This document shows, one piece after another, positions 36,948 through 46,348 of a stretch of 64,000 nucleotides of DNA. Every line of letters starts with the position of its first letter. The stretch's first letter is position 1. A program made the translations under genes and the position numbers. The notes below the pieces were generated by a model that saw only the letters and a program-made list of their open reading frames with translations, had not been told where the DNA came from and made no database searches. The stretch spans positions 620,001 to 684,000 of the forward strand of contig CAMFLR010000001.1 of assembly GCA_945957605.1 (NCBI GenBank), in the 5' to 3' direction. The DNA comes from an uncultured Isosphaeraceae bacterium (GTDB lineage Bacteria > Planctomycetota > Planctomycetia > Isosphaerales > Isosphaeraceae).

Positions 36948-39485
36948 TCAGCGCAATCCTGCAAATTTTTGGACGTCGATCGCCTTTTTTGTCACGTCTT
37001 CCGTCGGGTCGAGTCCCTTGGCCGCTTCGAGCAACTCGGCGCGTTCCTTGGTATCGCCAAGTTGCGCGACGATCTCAGCCAGGCCGAATCGCCAGCGCCG
37101 CTTGGTTGCGTCGTCGCTGACGAGCTCGATCGCCTTGCGATACTGCTCGGCGGCTTCGACCTTCTTTTCCTTGAAGGCGAGCGCCTCGGCCTGAGCGGCG
37201 AGATTCTCGGCGTAAAGGTTCCTGACTCGCGGGAGCGAAACGTCGTCGGCAAGCACGAGGTTGTAAACCGCGTCGACATCGGCGCCCCCCTTCTCTCGGA
37301 GCACGCGAGCGACCGCCAAACGAGCGACCGGACGGGTCGGAATCGCCTGCTTCCAGTCGTCAAACGACCATTCGCCGGCGTCTGCCATGTCGCGGGCGAC
37401 GGCCTGAACGAGCGACTCGTGCGGCAAGCAGTAGCGGCGAACGCGGGGATCTTCGTCGAATTTGGGAGCGTCTAACTGTTCGAGATCGGCGTCGCTCGCA
37501 AGATCCATCGCCGCGCGGTACGCGTTGATGGCCGCGGTCTTCTTACCGGCCAGCTTCAACGAACGCGCGGTCAGCGTGAGCGAGACCACGTCGCGGCTCA
37601 AGCCGAGCGTGCGAGGGAGGCGAACGACCGGGTCGCTCGACGTTGCGGCGTCGGTCGCCAGTGCGAATCGGGCCTCGCGCTGGAGCGGAGAGACACTCGT
37701 CGCGGTCTTGAGAAGTTCGGTAACCTCCGCGGCACGTTCGGGACCATCTGGCGATCGAGCGATCGCCATGCCCCATTCCGACATATGCAGCGGAGTAGTT
37801 TTCCACCAGGTCGTTTCGGGCCGTACGGTCGGGTCGAGAAGCGGGACGACGCGTCCATCTTCGGGGCGAAGTGCGGCTCGTGCGGCCATCGCGGTGTCGC
37901 CGCCGTCTTTCGTCCAGAAGAAACTGAGCGCTGCGCCTACGCCAACGAGTGCGACGCAAACGACGGCAACCGGCGGTGCGGCCAGCCACGATGGCATAAC
38001 CCAAGCCTCGGGCGCGAGCGCTACCGTGGGCTGCGGAACGTGACGCCTCGGTTTTTTCTTGCGGCCGATTTGAGCATCGCCCGATTCGCTGGGAGCGGCA
38101 ACGCGAGCGCCCTGGGCAGCGAAAATCGAGGCTGCGCTGGGATACTCGTCGCGAGTGCCCGCTTCTTTCAAAGGAGCGGGTGCAACAGTCTGGCGCGGTG
38201 GCGCAGGTGCGTGCGATTGTGGTGGCGCAGGAGCGTGTGTTTGAGGCGGCGCGGGGGCGACTCGCTCGGGTGTTGGCTCGACAATCGGCGCGTGCGGCGG
38301 GAGCGTGACTTCGTGCCAGACGTCGCTCGACGTCGACGCCACGTTCGCGACGAAGTGTGCCGGTTGCTCCCAGATCGGGTCGGAGCGTTCGCCTTCCCGC
38401 AGGATCGACTTCTCGATCGGCAGGATGATTTCATGCTCGCGAACCTCGACGACCGTCTCGGGCTCGTCCTCGACCGTCTCTTCGACTTCGACCTCGGGCT
38501 CGACAACCACTGCTTCGACGACGATTTCCACTTCAATCGCGTGCGGAGGTTCGGGCTCAACCTCGGGCAAGATCACGATTGCAACGGATTCTTGTACCGG
38601 CTCGAGTTCGACTTCCGGCTCAGCAATAATCATCGGCAGCGCGATGATCGGCTCGGGCGCAGGCGGCTCGGGGGCGATTACGAGCTGCGGAACCTCGGCA
38701 GGCGCAGGCGGTTCGAGGCTGATTTGCGGCTGTGATTGCCGGGTCGTCTGGAGAATCCGCGCGATCGGCGTTTCGCTGACTCGAAGCGATGTCGATTGAC
38801 GGGGCGGTTCGGGTGCGGGCGGCGGTGGCGTCGGAGGAGCCGACCGAGGCCGGGGCGGGGCCTTCTTCAGCGGTTCATGCGGCGCGGGGCGACTCGAGGG
38901 CGCGGTCGAGTTCGTACGAGCACGGAGCCCTTCACCCGCTGCTTTCCAGCGTGCTTCCCACTTCTTTTCATCCTGACGGACTTGCAAGAAGCGTTCGCGC
39001 TGTTCGAGCCGGGCCTGCCAGCGCTTCAGCCGCTCGACATCGAGGTCGTTCGAGTCGGTTACCAGCGGGGCGATCTTGGGGGGTGGAGTCGTTTGACGTG
39101 TCTGTTGTGTGTCGCGGGGATCAACCGAGCGCGAGATGCCGAACCCGTTGTTGACTTCATACAGCGACTGATATGTCCCAAACTCGGAGGGACGCATCAC
39201 AAGTGAGAAACCGCCCACCTGGAGCGTGCTGCCGTAGGGCCACGGGCGAAGGTGATCGACAGGCTCACCTTGAAGCAGCAAATGACCCGACGGTCCGACG
39301 GGCTGCACCTGCCATTCGCCGCCGCGGCGTCTGAGAATGCACTGAACTTCGGCCAGAGCCGGCTCGGGGAGGCAGATTTCGCAGTGCGGTCCACGTCCGA
39401 CACGGACCGCCGTTCCTGGCAGCGCGACCACCCGCGTGGGGTCGGATTCGCGTTCCTGGATGTGGAGATACGTGAGGTCGGGCAT
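36948..39485 (-). CDS. FHA-like domain protein with long Pro/Glu-rich linker, membrane segment and TPR-like C terminus
   Basis: An 845-residue protein from ATG 39485 (GGAGGAG 11 nt upstream; a second ATG at 39539 has no usable spacing). Residues 4-95 look like a forkhead-associated domain (AVRVGRGPHCEICLPEP, STLQVGGFSLVM). The Ser and His normally binding phosphothreonine are replaced (LAEVQC where S-x-x-H is expected), so binding may be altered. About 140-210 is a charged helix. About 210-500 is a Pro/Glu/Val-rich linker with APAPPQ-type repeats. One membrane segment follows (PPVAVVCVALVGVGAALSFFW, about 535-555), then an extracytoplasmic TPR-like region (KTAAINAYRAAMDLASD). It sits between the O-antigen ligase and exosortase genes. 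Role unknown; an organiser or sensor of the machinery is one inference. Confidence 0.8.
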   Translation of the reverse strand: MPDLTYLHIQERESDPTRVVALPGTAVRVGRGPHCEICLPEPALAEVQCILRRRGGEWQVQPVGPSGHLLLQGEPVDHLRPWPYGSTLQVGGFSLVMRPSEFGTYQSLYEVNNGFGISRSVDPRDTQQTRQTTPPPKIAPLVTDSNDLDVERLKRWQARLEQRERFLQVRQDEKKWEARWKAAGEGLRARTNSTAPSSRPAPHEPLKKAPPRPRSAPPTPPPPAPEPPRQSTSLRVSETPIARILQTTRQSQPQISLEPPAPAEVPQLVIAPEPPAPEPIIALPMIIAEPEVELEPVQESVAIVILPEVEPEPPHAIEVEIVVEAVVVEPEVEVEETVEDEPETVVEVREHEIILPIEKSILREGERSDPIWEQPAHFVANVASTSSDVWHEVTLPPHAPIVEPTPERVAPAPPQTHAPAPPQSHAPAPPRQTVAPAPLKEAGTRDEYPSAASIFAAQGARVAAPSESGDAQIGRKKKPRRHVPQPTVALAPEAWVMPSWLAAPPVAVVCVALVGVGAALSFFWTKDGGDTAMAARAALRPEDGRVVPLLDPTVRPETTWWKTTPLHMSEWGMAIARSPDGPERAAEVTELLKTATSVSPLQREARFALATDAATSSDPVVRLPRTLGLSRDVVSLTLTARSLKLAGKKTAAINAYRAAMDLASDADLEQLDAPKFDEDPRVRRYCLPHESLVQAVARDMADAGEWSFDDWKQAIPTRPVARLAVARVLREKGGADVDAVYNLVLADDVSLPRVRNLYAENLAAQAEALAFKEKKVEAAEQYRKAIELVSDDATKRRWRFGLAEIVAQLGDTKERAELLEAAKGLDPTEDVTKKAIDVQKFAGLR

Positions 39486-39541
39486 CGCCTGGTTGTCTCC
39501 TCCGTGAGGCAATCTCTTGGTCCTGTCTGCCGCGGGCATCC

Positions 39542-41104
39542 TTAGCCGCGCTCAACAAACAGGTCGGTTCCACCGCAAAGCCAGCGATTCGTCGTACCCG
39601 CAACCGCGCTTGCCGCGAGAGCAACCGCGACGAGTTCAACGGTCCAGTGCACTGTTGAAACGAACGCGAAGCAAAGTATCGTGCCGATCAGTCCGAACGC
39701 CAGGGCTCGGTCCGCCGATCCCACCCGGCCAAACGCCGATGGCAATCGCGTAAGCGCCCAGAGCGTTCCCAACCCCAGCAACGCTACCCCCACAACGCCC
39801 GACTCGGTGAGCCACTGGAGCAAGCTGCTCATGGCTGTTGTCGAGGCGGCGTCGCGCGTTTTGTAATAGGGCTGGATCGACGAAAAACTGCCGAGGCCGG
39901 TGCCGATGATCGGGAAATCCTTCACGATCGCCACCGAATCCGACCATACCGCCCGCGCCCGGGCGAAGTCAACCCTTGGCAACGTCTTGGTTTGAGGCAG
40001 AAGGTCGTTCCAACTCTCGCCCAGGAAGACGCCGCCAGTCAGTGCGCCCATACAAAGCGCGACGAAAAGGAAGCCCTTCCACCGTAATCCCGTGCCGAAA
40101 AGGCTGGGCAAACCGATCAGTGCGATCGTCGCGCCAAAGCCGATGCCAAGTAGTGGTCCGGCGAAGATTCCCACGAGAAAAACGCTGAGAATCGATAATA
40201 TGTAGATCAAAACGAGCAAGCTGCTGTGCCCGGATTGATCGAGTCGATTCCACAACCCTTCGCGGCTTCCTCGCGGTGCCATGATCTGGAGCGCGACCGT
40301 GACGGTAAGCGGCAAACCGAGGGCAGCGAGTGCGAGAAACGCATCTGCACCGCCGAGCATCGTACCGAATTGGCGTGTGCGATCGGGCCGGGTGACGGCC
40401 CAGAACTTCCCCTGCCCCTTGGCGCCCGGGATTTGTCGCAAGGCGGTTTCGCCGGGTGCGGCGGCGGCATCGGCCAGGCTCGGCGACCACTTGGGGCCCT
40501 GGCCTGGATCGATAAAGCCGTACATCCCGTCGACCTGCCCGATAAGCTGAACGACGAGAATCGCGCCGTTGAGCAGGAACGCCGTGACGATGCTTCCCCA
40601 AACGAGATAAAGCCGGTCGAGCCGGTCGGTGTAGTGCGAAACAACCCAGAAAACCGCCAGGCATCCTAACGCTCCCGCAATCCATCGCAATGTTGCGACG
40701 CGATCGAGCGTAAGTGGCGTGCGAATCGGCATAGGATCGGGTAGCGTCGCCTCGGGATCATCGGCCTTCACCGCCGATCCTAGTACGCCTCGTGTATGAA
40801 CTTCGCGAGCCTGTGGCGAAACGAGCGTGGCGATTGACGCAGGCACAGGTGCCAACTGGAAGACGGCCAGGCCAATCGCCGACAGTCCCAGAAAGGCAAG
40901 CGGACTCTTGTGCATGCGCCACTTGCCCGACGTCGCGGCGCGAAGAATCCACGCGATGACAATGAGCGCGACGAGCCCAGAAATGAGCAGCGGAGCCCAC
41001 CACGCAGCACCGCCAAACGCCAGACACGTGCCGAAAAGCAAAGTTGGAACCAGGACCGCCAGACTTAGGTCGAGCAGCTTGTGAAAGCGCACCAAAGTGC
41101 TCAT
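39542..41104 (-). CDS. O-antigen ligase/polymerase family membrane protein (Wzy_C)
   Basis: A 520-residue polytopic protein with about ten to twelve membrane segments. The Wzy_C/WaaL region lies in the second half: WNDLLPQTKTLPRVDFARARAVWSDSV, then DFPIIGTGLGSFSSIQPYYK with the GxGxGxF-like turn, and SSLLQWLTESGVVGVALLGLG with the characteristic ESG. Such proteins join glycan chains to a lipid or protein acceptor, or polymerise them. The operon also has a separate Wzy-like protein, so this one may be the ligase; the split of labour is inference. Confidence 0.88.
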   Translation of the reverse strand: MSTLVRFHKLLDLSLAVLVPTLLFGTCLAFGGAAWWAPLLISGLVALIVIAWILRAATSGKWRMHKSPLAFLGLSAIGLAVFQLAPVPASIATLVSPQAREVHTRGVLGSAVKADDPEATLPDPMPIRTPLTLDRVATLRWIAGALGCLAVFWVVSHYTDRLDRLYLVWGSIVTAFLLNGAILVVQLIGQVDGMYGFIDPGQGPKWSPSLADAAAAPGETALRQIPGAKGQGKFWAVTRPDRTRQFGTMLGGADAFLALAALGLPLTVTVALQIMAPRGSREGLWNRLDQSGHSSLLVLIYILSILSVFLVGIFAGPLLGIGFGATIALIGLPSLFGTGLRWKGFLFVALCMGALTGGVFLGESWNDLLPQTKTLPRVDFARARAVWSDSVAIVKDFPIIGTGLGSFSSIQPYYKTRDAASTTAMSSLLQWLTESGVVGVALLGLGTLWALTRLPSAFGRVGSADRALAFGLIGTILCFAFVSTVHWTVELVAVALAASAVAGTTNRWLCGGTDLFVERG

Positions 41105-41169
41105 TTCTTCAGATGCTCCGTCCGTCTTAAAGATTGCATAATCCTGGGTTCCTGTTGCGATTTTCGTGA

Positions 41170-43407
41170 TTATGTGGTTTGCGCTTCGAGAGCCCGCGCT
41201 TCCGAGGGCGTTAGCTCAACCTGAACCGGCGTCGGGCCGTAGCTCGACCAGTTATCGAGATCGTCGCAGAGTCCGTTAAAGACGATACCCGCGAGCTTTA
41301 CTTGCGACTGTTCGAGCATCGCCTTCGCCCGACGGAGCGGCCGCAGTTCCATCATGCCACTGCGCACAACAAGTAGCGACGTATCGACGATACGCCCGAG
41401 CATCCGGCAATCGGCGAGACCGAGAACGGCGGGGCCGTCGAGAATCACGCGGTCATAGTGATGCTGTGAGAGCGAGAGCAGCAACTGCTTGAGTTCGAGG
41501 CTGCCGAGGATTTCGATCGGCACGTCCCGCGTGTCGCCCGTGGGGATGAAGTCGAGATTCGGCAGGTCGCTCGCAACCACCACGCGCTGCCAGGGAAGCT
41601 CGCCGCGAAGGACGTCGACGAGTCCAAGATGGCCGTCGCTATGCGGGAAGACATTCGCAAGGCTGGGGCGTCTGAGGTCGACATCGACGAGCAAAGTCCG
41701 CTCGCCGGCGCGGGCACAGGTTGCCGCGAGGTTGAGTGCGGTTGTGCTCTTGCCTTCGCCCGCCTTCGCACTGGTGACGAGCACCGTGACGATCGGCCCG
41801 TGCGAGCCAGCGACACCGAGCAAGCTTGCCCTGATGTTGCGATAGGCATCGGCTTCAATAGAGTCGGGAACTCCCGGTGTCCAGAGGTGGCCGCCGCGAT
41901 GAAGACGCGAAGTGCGCTTCATTCGAGGAACCACACCCAGCAGCGGGAGATGGAGGCCGCCGGTGAGGTGTTCGGGAACTTTTACCGACTTGTCGAGATG
42001 TTCGGTGAAGAGGGCGAGGCCAGAGCCGAGCATGAAGCCGAAGACGATGAAGCCGGCGATGTAGAGCCCGCGTTTGGGACGCTCGGGCATGATCGGCTCG
42101 AGGGGTGGCACAGTGATTTTGACTGGCTCGTCCTTGGTCTTGGAGATCGCTTCAAAGTTGGCGAGCGCCTGCATCGTGTCGGCCAGAATGCGCTGCTTGT
42201 TTTCGCGCTGGGAGATGAGGTCAAGAAACCGGTCGTATTCCGGCATCGACTTCTGCATCTGGTCGAGCAACTGCTTCGACTCATTTTCGAGCGTGCTAAT
42301 CTCTTCGCGAGCCGCAGCGAGAATCACTTCGCCATCGTCGGTCTGTTGCACTTCGGCTGGTTGGAGCGACTGAAGGCGGGCGATCTTGGCCTTGTAGTCA
42401 TTGATCTCGTTACGAAGCACCTGCAGGTACATATCATCGCCGCTTCGGCTATTGCCCTTGGCGTGCTTGTAGCGTTTCAGGCGGTAATCGAGTTCTTCGT
42501 TGTAAGCCGCGATCCTGCTTCTGATGTTTTCGCCTCGTGTATCCACCGGGGCGGGACGCATCGAGTCGAGATGCACCTGGCGCTGGAGATCCTTGTAGCG
42601 CGACCGTTCCATCGCAAGTGTCTGGTTGAGCAGAGCCAGTTTCTCTTTGGGGAGACTGGTGCCGCCAGGGGCGATCGCGGTCGAAGTTTGAGCGATCTTG
42701 TAAATCTCAGTGTGAAGCTTGCCGAGATCGTCGTTGAGTTGGCTAATCGTCTTGTGAGCGTGCAGCTTCGAGTTCTGGATCAGGTCCTGACTATCGTTCT
42801 GGGCCTTCTTCCGGAACTCGTTGAGCCAGACGTCGAGCGTACGCGTGATTTTGCCGGGATCTGCACCTTCGAGCCAGACCGAGAAATAGTGCGTACCTGG
42901 CACGTTGCGAGTGAAGAGGTTCTTCGCAAGCTCGGTACTCTGGTCGTCGAGCGGATTGATCGGCTGACCGCCGTTCACTGTTGGGTCACGCAAGACGAAG
43001 TCGATGAGTGCTTTCGACCGCATCATCGCGAGCTTGTCGGGAACGTATCGTTCGATTTCTTCGGCCGAGGGTTTGGTGATTTCCGAACCCTTGGCGATGA
43101 TGTGTCCAAGAATCCCGTCGTACTCGGGATATTGAATCGTGATCTCAGCTTGCGTTCGGTAAACGGCTGGCATGCGCAGCACGAGTGCAGCGCCGGCGAC
43201 CGAAACCAGCACGCCGATCGTTAGCACGAGCCAGGACTTGCGCTTGAGAGCGCGAAGGTAATCGCTCGGCGTTTTGACTGGGGCGTCTTGCGCCGGTGAA
43301 TGCGCGACATGTTGCGGAGGGCCGAACCCGAAGCCGAACCCGGGTGCGTGCTGCTGGGCGGGCATTGCGGGCCTGTGGGCACCCGCGTAGGGTTGAATTC
43401 CATCCAT
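41170..43407 (-). CDS. Wzc-type polysaccharide co-polymerase with BY-kinase domain
   Basis: A 745-residue inner-membrane protein controlling glycan chain length. The cytosolic N-terminal tail is Pro/Gly/His-rich. TM1 is at about residues 59-78, the periplasmic part (80-445) has coiled-coil helices (residues about 200-400), and TM2 is at about 446-466. The C-terminal BY-kinase domain has Walker A TSAKAGEGKST (about 543-553), Walker A' LLVDVDLRRPSL and Walker B RVILDGPAV. The usual C-terminal tyrosine cluster is missing; only one Tyr is seen (SSYGP). Autophosphorylation may therefore work differently. It follows the initiating transferase gene and precedes the O-antigen ligase-like gene. Confidence 0.93.
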   Translation of the reverse strand: MDGIQPYAGAHRPAMPAQQHAPGFGFGFGPPQHVAHSPAQDAPVKTPSDYLRALKRKSWLVLTIGVLVSVAGAALVLRMPAVYRTQAEITIQYPEYDGILGHIIAKGSEITKPSAEEIERYVPDKLAMMRSKALIDFVLRDPTVNGGQPINPLDDQSTELAKNLFTRNVPGTHYFSVWLEGADPGKITRTLDVWLNEFRKKAQNDSQDLIQNSKLHAHKTISQLNDDLGKLHTEIYKIAQTSTAIAPGGTSLPKEKLALLNQTLAMERSRYKDLQRQVHLDSMRPAPVDTRGENIRSRIAAYNEELDYRLKRYKHAKGNSRSGDDMYLQVLRNEINDYKAKIARLQSLQPAEVQQTDDGEVILAAAREEISTLENESKQLLDQMQKSMPEYDRFLDLISQRENKQRILADTMQALANFEAISKTKDEPVKITVPPLEPIMPERPKRGLYIAGFIVFGFMLGSGLALFTEHLDKSVKVPEHLTGGLHLPLLGVVPRMKRTSRLHRGGHLWTPGVPDSIEADAYRNIRASLLGVAGSHGPIVTVLVTSAKAGEGKSTTALNLAATCARAGERTLLVDVDLRRPSLANVFPHSDGHLGLVDVLRGELPWQRVVVASDLPNLDFIPTGDTRDVPIEILGSLELKQLLLSLSQHHYDRVILDGPAVLGLADCRMLGRIVDTSLLVVRSGMMELRPLRRAKAMLEQSQVKLAGIVFNGLCDDLDNWSSYGPTPVQVELTPSEARALEAQTT

Positions 43408-43488
43408 GGAATGCGCGTCTCCTGCGTATGGCTGCTTGGCCTGGTGCGATTCGATGGTCGGCGCTTCCGACCCCGCGCTCTCGGTGAA

Positions 43489-45219
43489 CTACTTGTCGCC
43501 GAGAGAGTGCTGAGGCGCCACAGGAGGCCCCCAGCCAATCGCGCCACGAAGCCATCCCAGACCACTCCGGCCTGGTGTCGGTACCGGTTCAAGCGAAATG
43601 TTTTCGATCAATTCCGAGCCCGGGTGATCGGCCGACTCGTCCTGCTGTTCGGCCGCCAGGGTATCGTGATGGACCGCAAGGCTGCTGGAATCCGCAGTCG
43701 CCGGCATCATCAGACGCTCGAGCCGCTCTGCCGTCGCCAACGAAAGGCGTTGCATGAATCGGAAGGCGATGTCGGCGGCAAGGCTAGACTCAATCGGCTG
43801 ATGCAGCGAGACCGTCAGAATCTGGTCCTGCCCGCTCGATAGTCGGAATGTGGCCATCGGACCCGTCATCCCAAGCCCATTCATGCTCTCAGGCTCGGGC
43901 AATTCGCTCTCGCGCTCGAAGACGATGCGGCCATCGCGGTTACATGCGAGCTTCAAGCGGTCGCAGCCGAGTTCGCGGGTCGTCGCCTCGACAATCGTCC
44001 AGATGCAATCGGGCGACTCGCAGAGTTCGATGCGCTGGATCGCTTCCCAAGTGATTTTGGCCGCAAACCGCTCCTGCTTGCCACGGACGATTCGGGCGAC
44101 AAAGTCGGACCGAAGCATCGCGAGCTCGTTTCGGCGGCTGGTCAGAATCAGCAAGAAGGCGAGACATCCCGAAATCCCGAGCACCAGGGCCAGGAACTCG
44201 TTCTGAAGCGCCACACCGAGCAAAACCGCACCGCAAAGGAAGCCCGAGAAGCAATAGAGCAGAATCGCAGCTTGCCGCGGATTTAGCCCCAGGCCGATCA
44301 GCAGGTGATGAACGTGCCGGCGGTCGGCCGAGCTCAGCGGTAGATGCCGCACCCAGCGTCGGAAGATCGCCATCGCCGTGTCGGAGATTGGCAAGCCCAT
44401 TGCCAGGATCGGGAACAGGATCGACACCGCGGAAGGTGCCTTGAACGATCCCTGAACACCAATCACTCCGATCAGTAGACCAATCAGCAAACTGCCGCTA
44501 TCACCCAAAAAGATGCAGGCGGGATGCCAGTTGTAAAGCAGGAATCCAGCAAGACTTCCGGCGAGCGATGCAGCGATGAGTGCGACGCCGAGATTGCCGT
44601 GGTGAATCGCCACCAGCATCAGCGTTCCGCTAACGAGCAGACCAACTCCCGACGCAAGGCCGTCCATGCCGTCGATGAGGTTCCAGATGTTCATGCACGC
44701 CAGGAACCAGAACATCGTGGCGAACAGGCCAAGCACGGCGATCGATTGCTCGAAGCCGAAGATCGAGAATGTAATGGTGGGATAGTCGAGGCGGATCGGG
44801 ATTCCGAGAACCACGACGTTGCCGATTCGCACGCCGCCCAGGTAGAGCACCACGACAGCAGCGGCCTGGCCGAGCAGTTTCACTCGTGGGCCGATGCCTC
44901 GGAGGTCGTCGACTGCACCGATGGCCAGCACGATGAGCCCGGCGATTCCGAGCGGAATCAGTGTGGCGATCCAGTCGGCGAACTTGTCCCACTCGCGGAG
45001 ATAGCCTCCGAAGGCGACAAGGACGAGTCCGAGGACAAGGCCGAACGCGAGTCCGAGGCCGCCCATGCGGGGCGTGGCCCCTTTATGGATGCGCCGGAAC
45101 TGGTCGGGACGGTCGATCGCGCCGAACCAGACAGCGAGTCGGGTGACCGCTGGGGTGGCCAGTACGCAGCCCATGAAGGCCACGGCGAACGTCAATAGAT
45201 AGATGTTTGTTGTCATCAT
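43489..45219 (-). CDS. WecA/MraY-type undecaprenyl-phosphate sugar-1-phosphate transferase with C-terminal extension
   Basis: A 576-residue protein. Residues 1-360 hold about ten or eleven membrane segments and the family motifs: an Asp pair in AVDDLRG, NIWNLIDGMDGLA and the cytosolic RRHVHHLLIGLGL. This part transfers a sugar-1-phosphate to undecaprenyl phosphate and so starts each repeat unit. WecA-type enzymes are usually about 350-380 residues. Here about 200 extra soluble residues follow (FAAKITWEAIQRIEL to RLSLATAERLERLM) with a loose GAF-like strand/helix order. The gene is the first of the thirteen-gene leftward polysaccharide operon. Confidence 0.93.
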   Translation of the reverse strand: MMTTNIYLLTFAVAFMGCVLATPAVTRLAVWFGAIDRPDQFRRIHKGATPRMGGLGLAFGLVLGLVLVAFGGYLREWDKFADWIATLIPLGIAGLIVLAIGAVDDLRGIGPRVKLLGQAAAVVVLYLGGVRIGNVVVLGIPIRLDYPTITFSIFGFEQSIAVLGLFATMFWFLACMNIWNLIDGMDGLASGVGLLVSGTLMLVAIHHGNLGVALIAASLAGSLAGFLLYNWHPACIFLGDSGSLLIGLLIGVIGVQGSFKAPSAVSILFPILAMGLPISDTAMAIFRRWVRHLPLSSADRRHVHHLLIGLGLNPRQAAILLYCFSGFLCGAVLLGVALQNEFLALVLGISGCLAFLLILTSRRNELAMLRSDFVARIVRGKQERFAAKITWEAIQRIELCESPDCIWTIVEATTRELGCDRLKLACNRDGRIVFERESELPEPESMNGLGMTGPMATFRLSSGQDQILTVSLHQPIESSLAADIAFRFMQRLSLATAERLERLMMPATADSSSLAVHHDTLAAEQQDESADHPGSELIENISLEPVPTPGRSGLGWLRGAIGWGPPVAPQHSLGDK

Positions 45220-46348
45220 GGATCGAGCAATCCTCAGCGGCTCAGGCCCGACGTTGGGCGAGGCGAGAGTCGGTGATTAGATCAGCTTACGATCGGTCGA
45301 AGCTGGGGTGACTGCAGGTGCTGTACGTGATGCGTGACACGAGTCGTGCAGGACGCGCCGAGAGAGAATTCCGGGGGAGGATCGCGACGATGTTGCTTTT
45401 CGGCAACATGATCGACTCAGGAAGACTCGGCAGGATTCGCCCTGTTTCAAGGCCTGCGCCGCGCGACGTTGCGTATTCTTGAGATCGTGAGAGGCTTCAG
45501 GCGTAAGAGGAGCGAATCGTGAAGATTCGTTCACATGGCTTTGAGCCACGGGTAGTATGCAGGCAAGCGACAAATCGGTCAAGCTTGAAACTCCCCGTTC
45601 AGCGACGGCCGTTCGTGCGAGCCGTCTGGTAGGACGGCCCCGCATGTGTCGATCGAATCCGCCGGCATCGCGCGAAGTGAAGGAACTTGCAGATCCTGTT
45701 CGCACGTTGCGTAAAGCCACCCTGCCCTCCTACCCTTCATTTTAGGCAACGTTCGCCAATCGGACGCCCCGCCCGGCGCGGCGTTCACAATTCGCATCAT
45801 CAAGGAGTCGCAACCCGACCGTCTGCGGCGTCAGGCGTCCGGCGATATTTGGCCGAACTGTCGAGGAAACACATCCTCATGACCTTGATTCCGGCACTAC
45901 GCAAGAGCTGTGCCATGTGGCTCAACGCTATGGCGGGCATTGTTGCCCGTTCTCCATCGCAACCGCGAGAAAATGGCGAATTTCCTGCGGAATCTGCCAG
46001 AAGTTGCAGTTGTTCGGTTTTGTTGTGTGATGAGTGTTGTAATGCCCAATGATTCGTGTGGTTTTTACCGGGATTTGTGCACGAAGTTCAAAACGCCTTC
46101 ATGCAACTGTAACTCGTGACCGGCCAGTGCAGACGCGAAAATCAACGTTCAAGCGACACCTGTCCAGCCTGGTCGAATACTGCCAGGTCAATTCACCGGC
46201 TATTATGCGGTGCTCGCTGGTTTGCGCGGCAAGCCTGGCGTAATTGGCGGGCATCGGCGGGGTTGAGAACGCGTCGAAATCTGGTTATCTTGGCGGCTCA
46301 TTCGCGGCAGAGGGATTTGTCAACGATCATCGAGACGGAGACTCGACC
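45220..46348. other. large gene-free divergent region between the polysaccharide operon and the FAH-family gene
   Basis: About 1.1 kb with no convincing coding frame; the frames present are short and lack signal peptides, domains or good ribosome binding sites. It must hold the leftward promoter of the polysaccharide operon, which was not located. A 7-bp-stem hairpin (ATGTTGC/GCAACAT, 45390-45409) lies in the presumed leader about 170 bp before the first gene. A rightward promoter candidate lies at 46263-46291. Confidence 0.5.
46263..46291 (+). promoter_or_regulatory. candidate sigma70-type promoter for the FAH-family gene
   Basis: TTGAGA (46263-46268), 17-bp spacer, TATCTT (46286-46291). 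The -35 matches five of six positions and the -10 four. The predicted leader is about 50 nt. Confidence 0.5.

Noticed and set aside
45277-45720. 147-codon leftward open frame in the large divergent gap
   Set aside because: Ser/Arg-rich composition, no signal, domain or ribosome binding site; it looks like chance openness.
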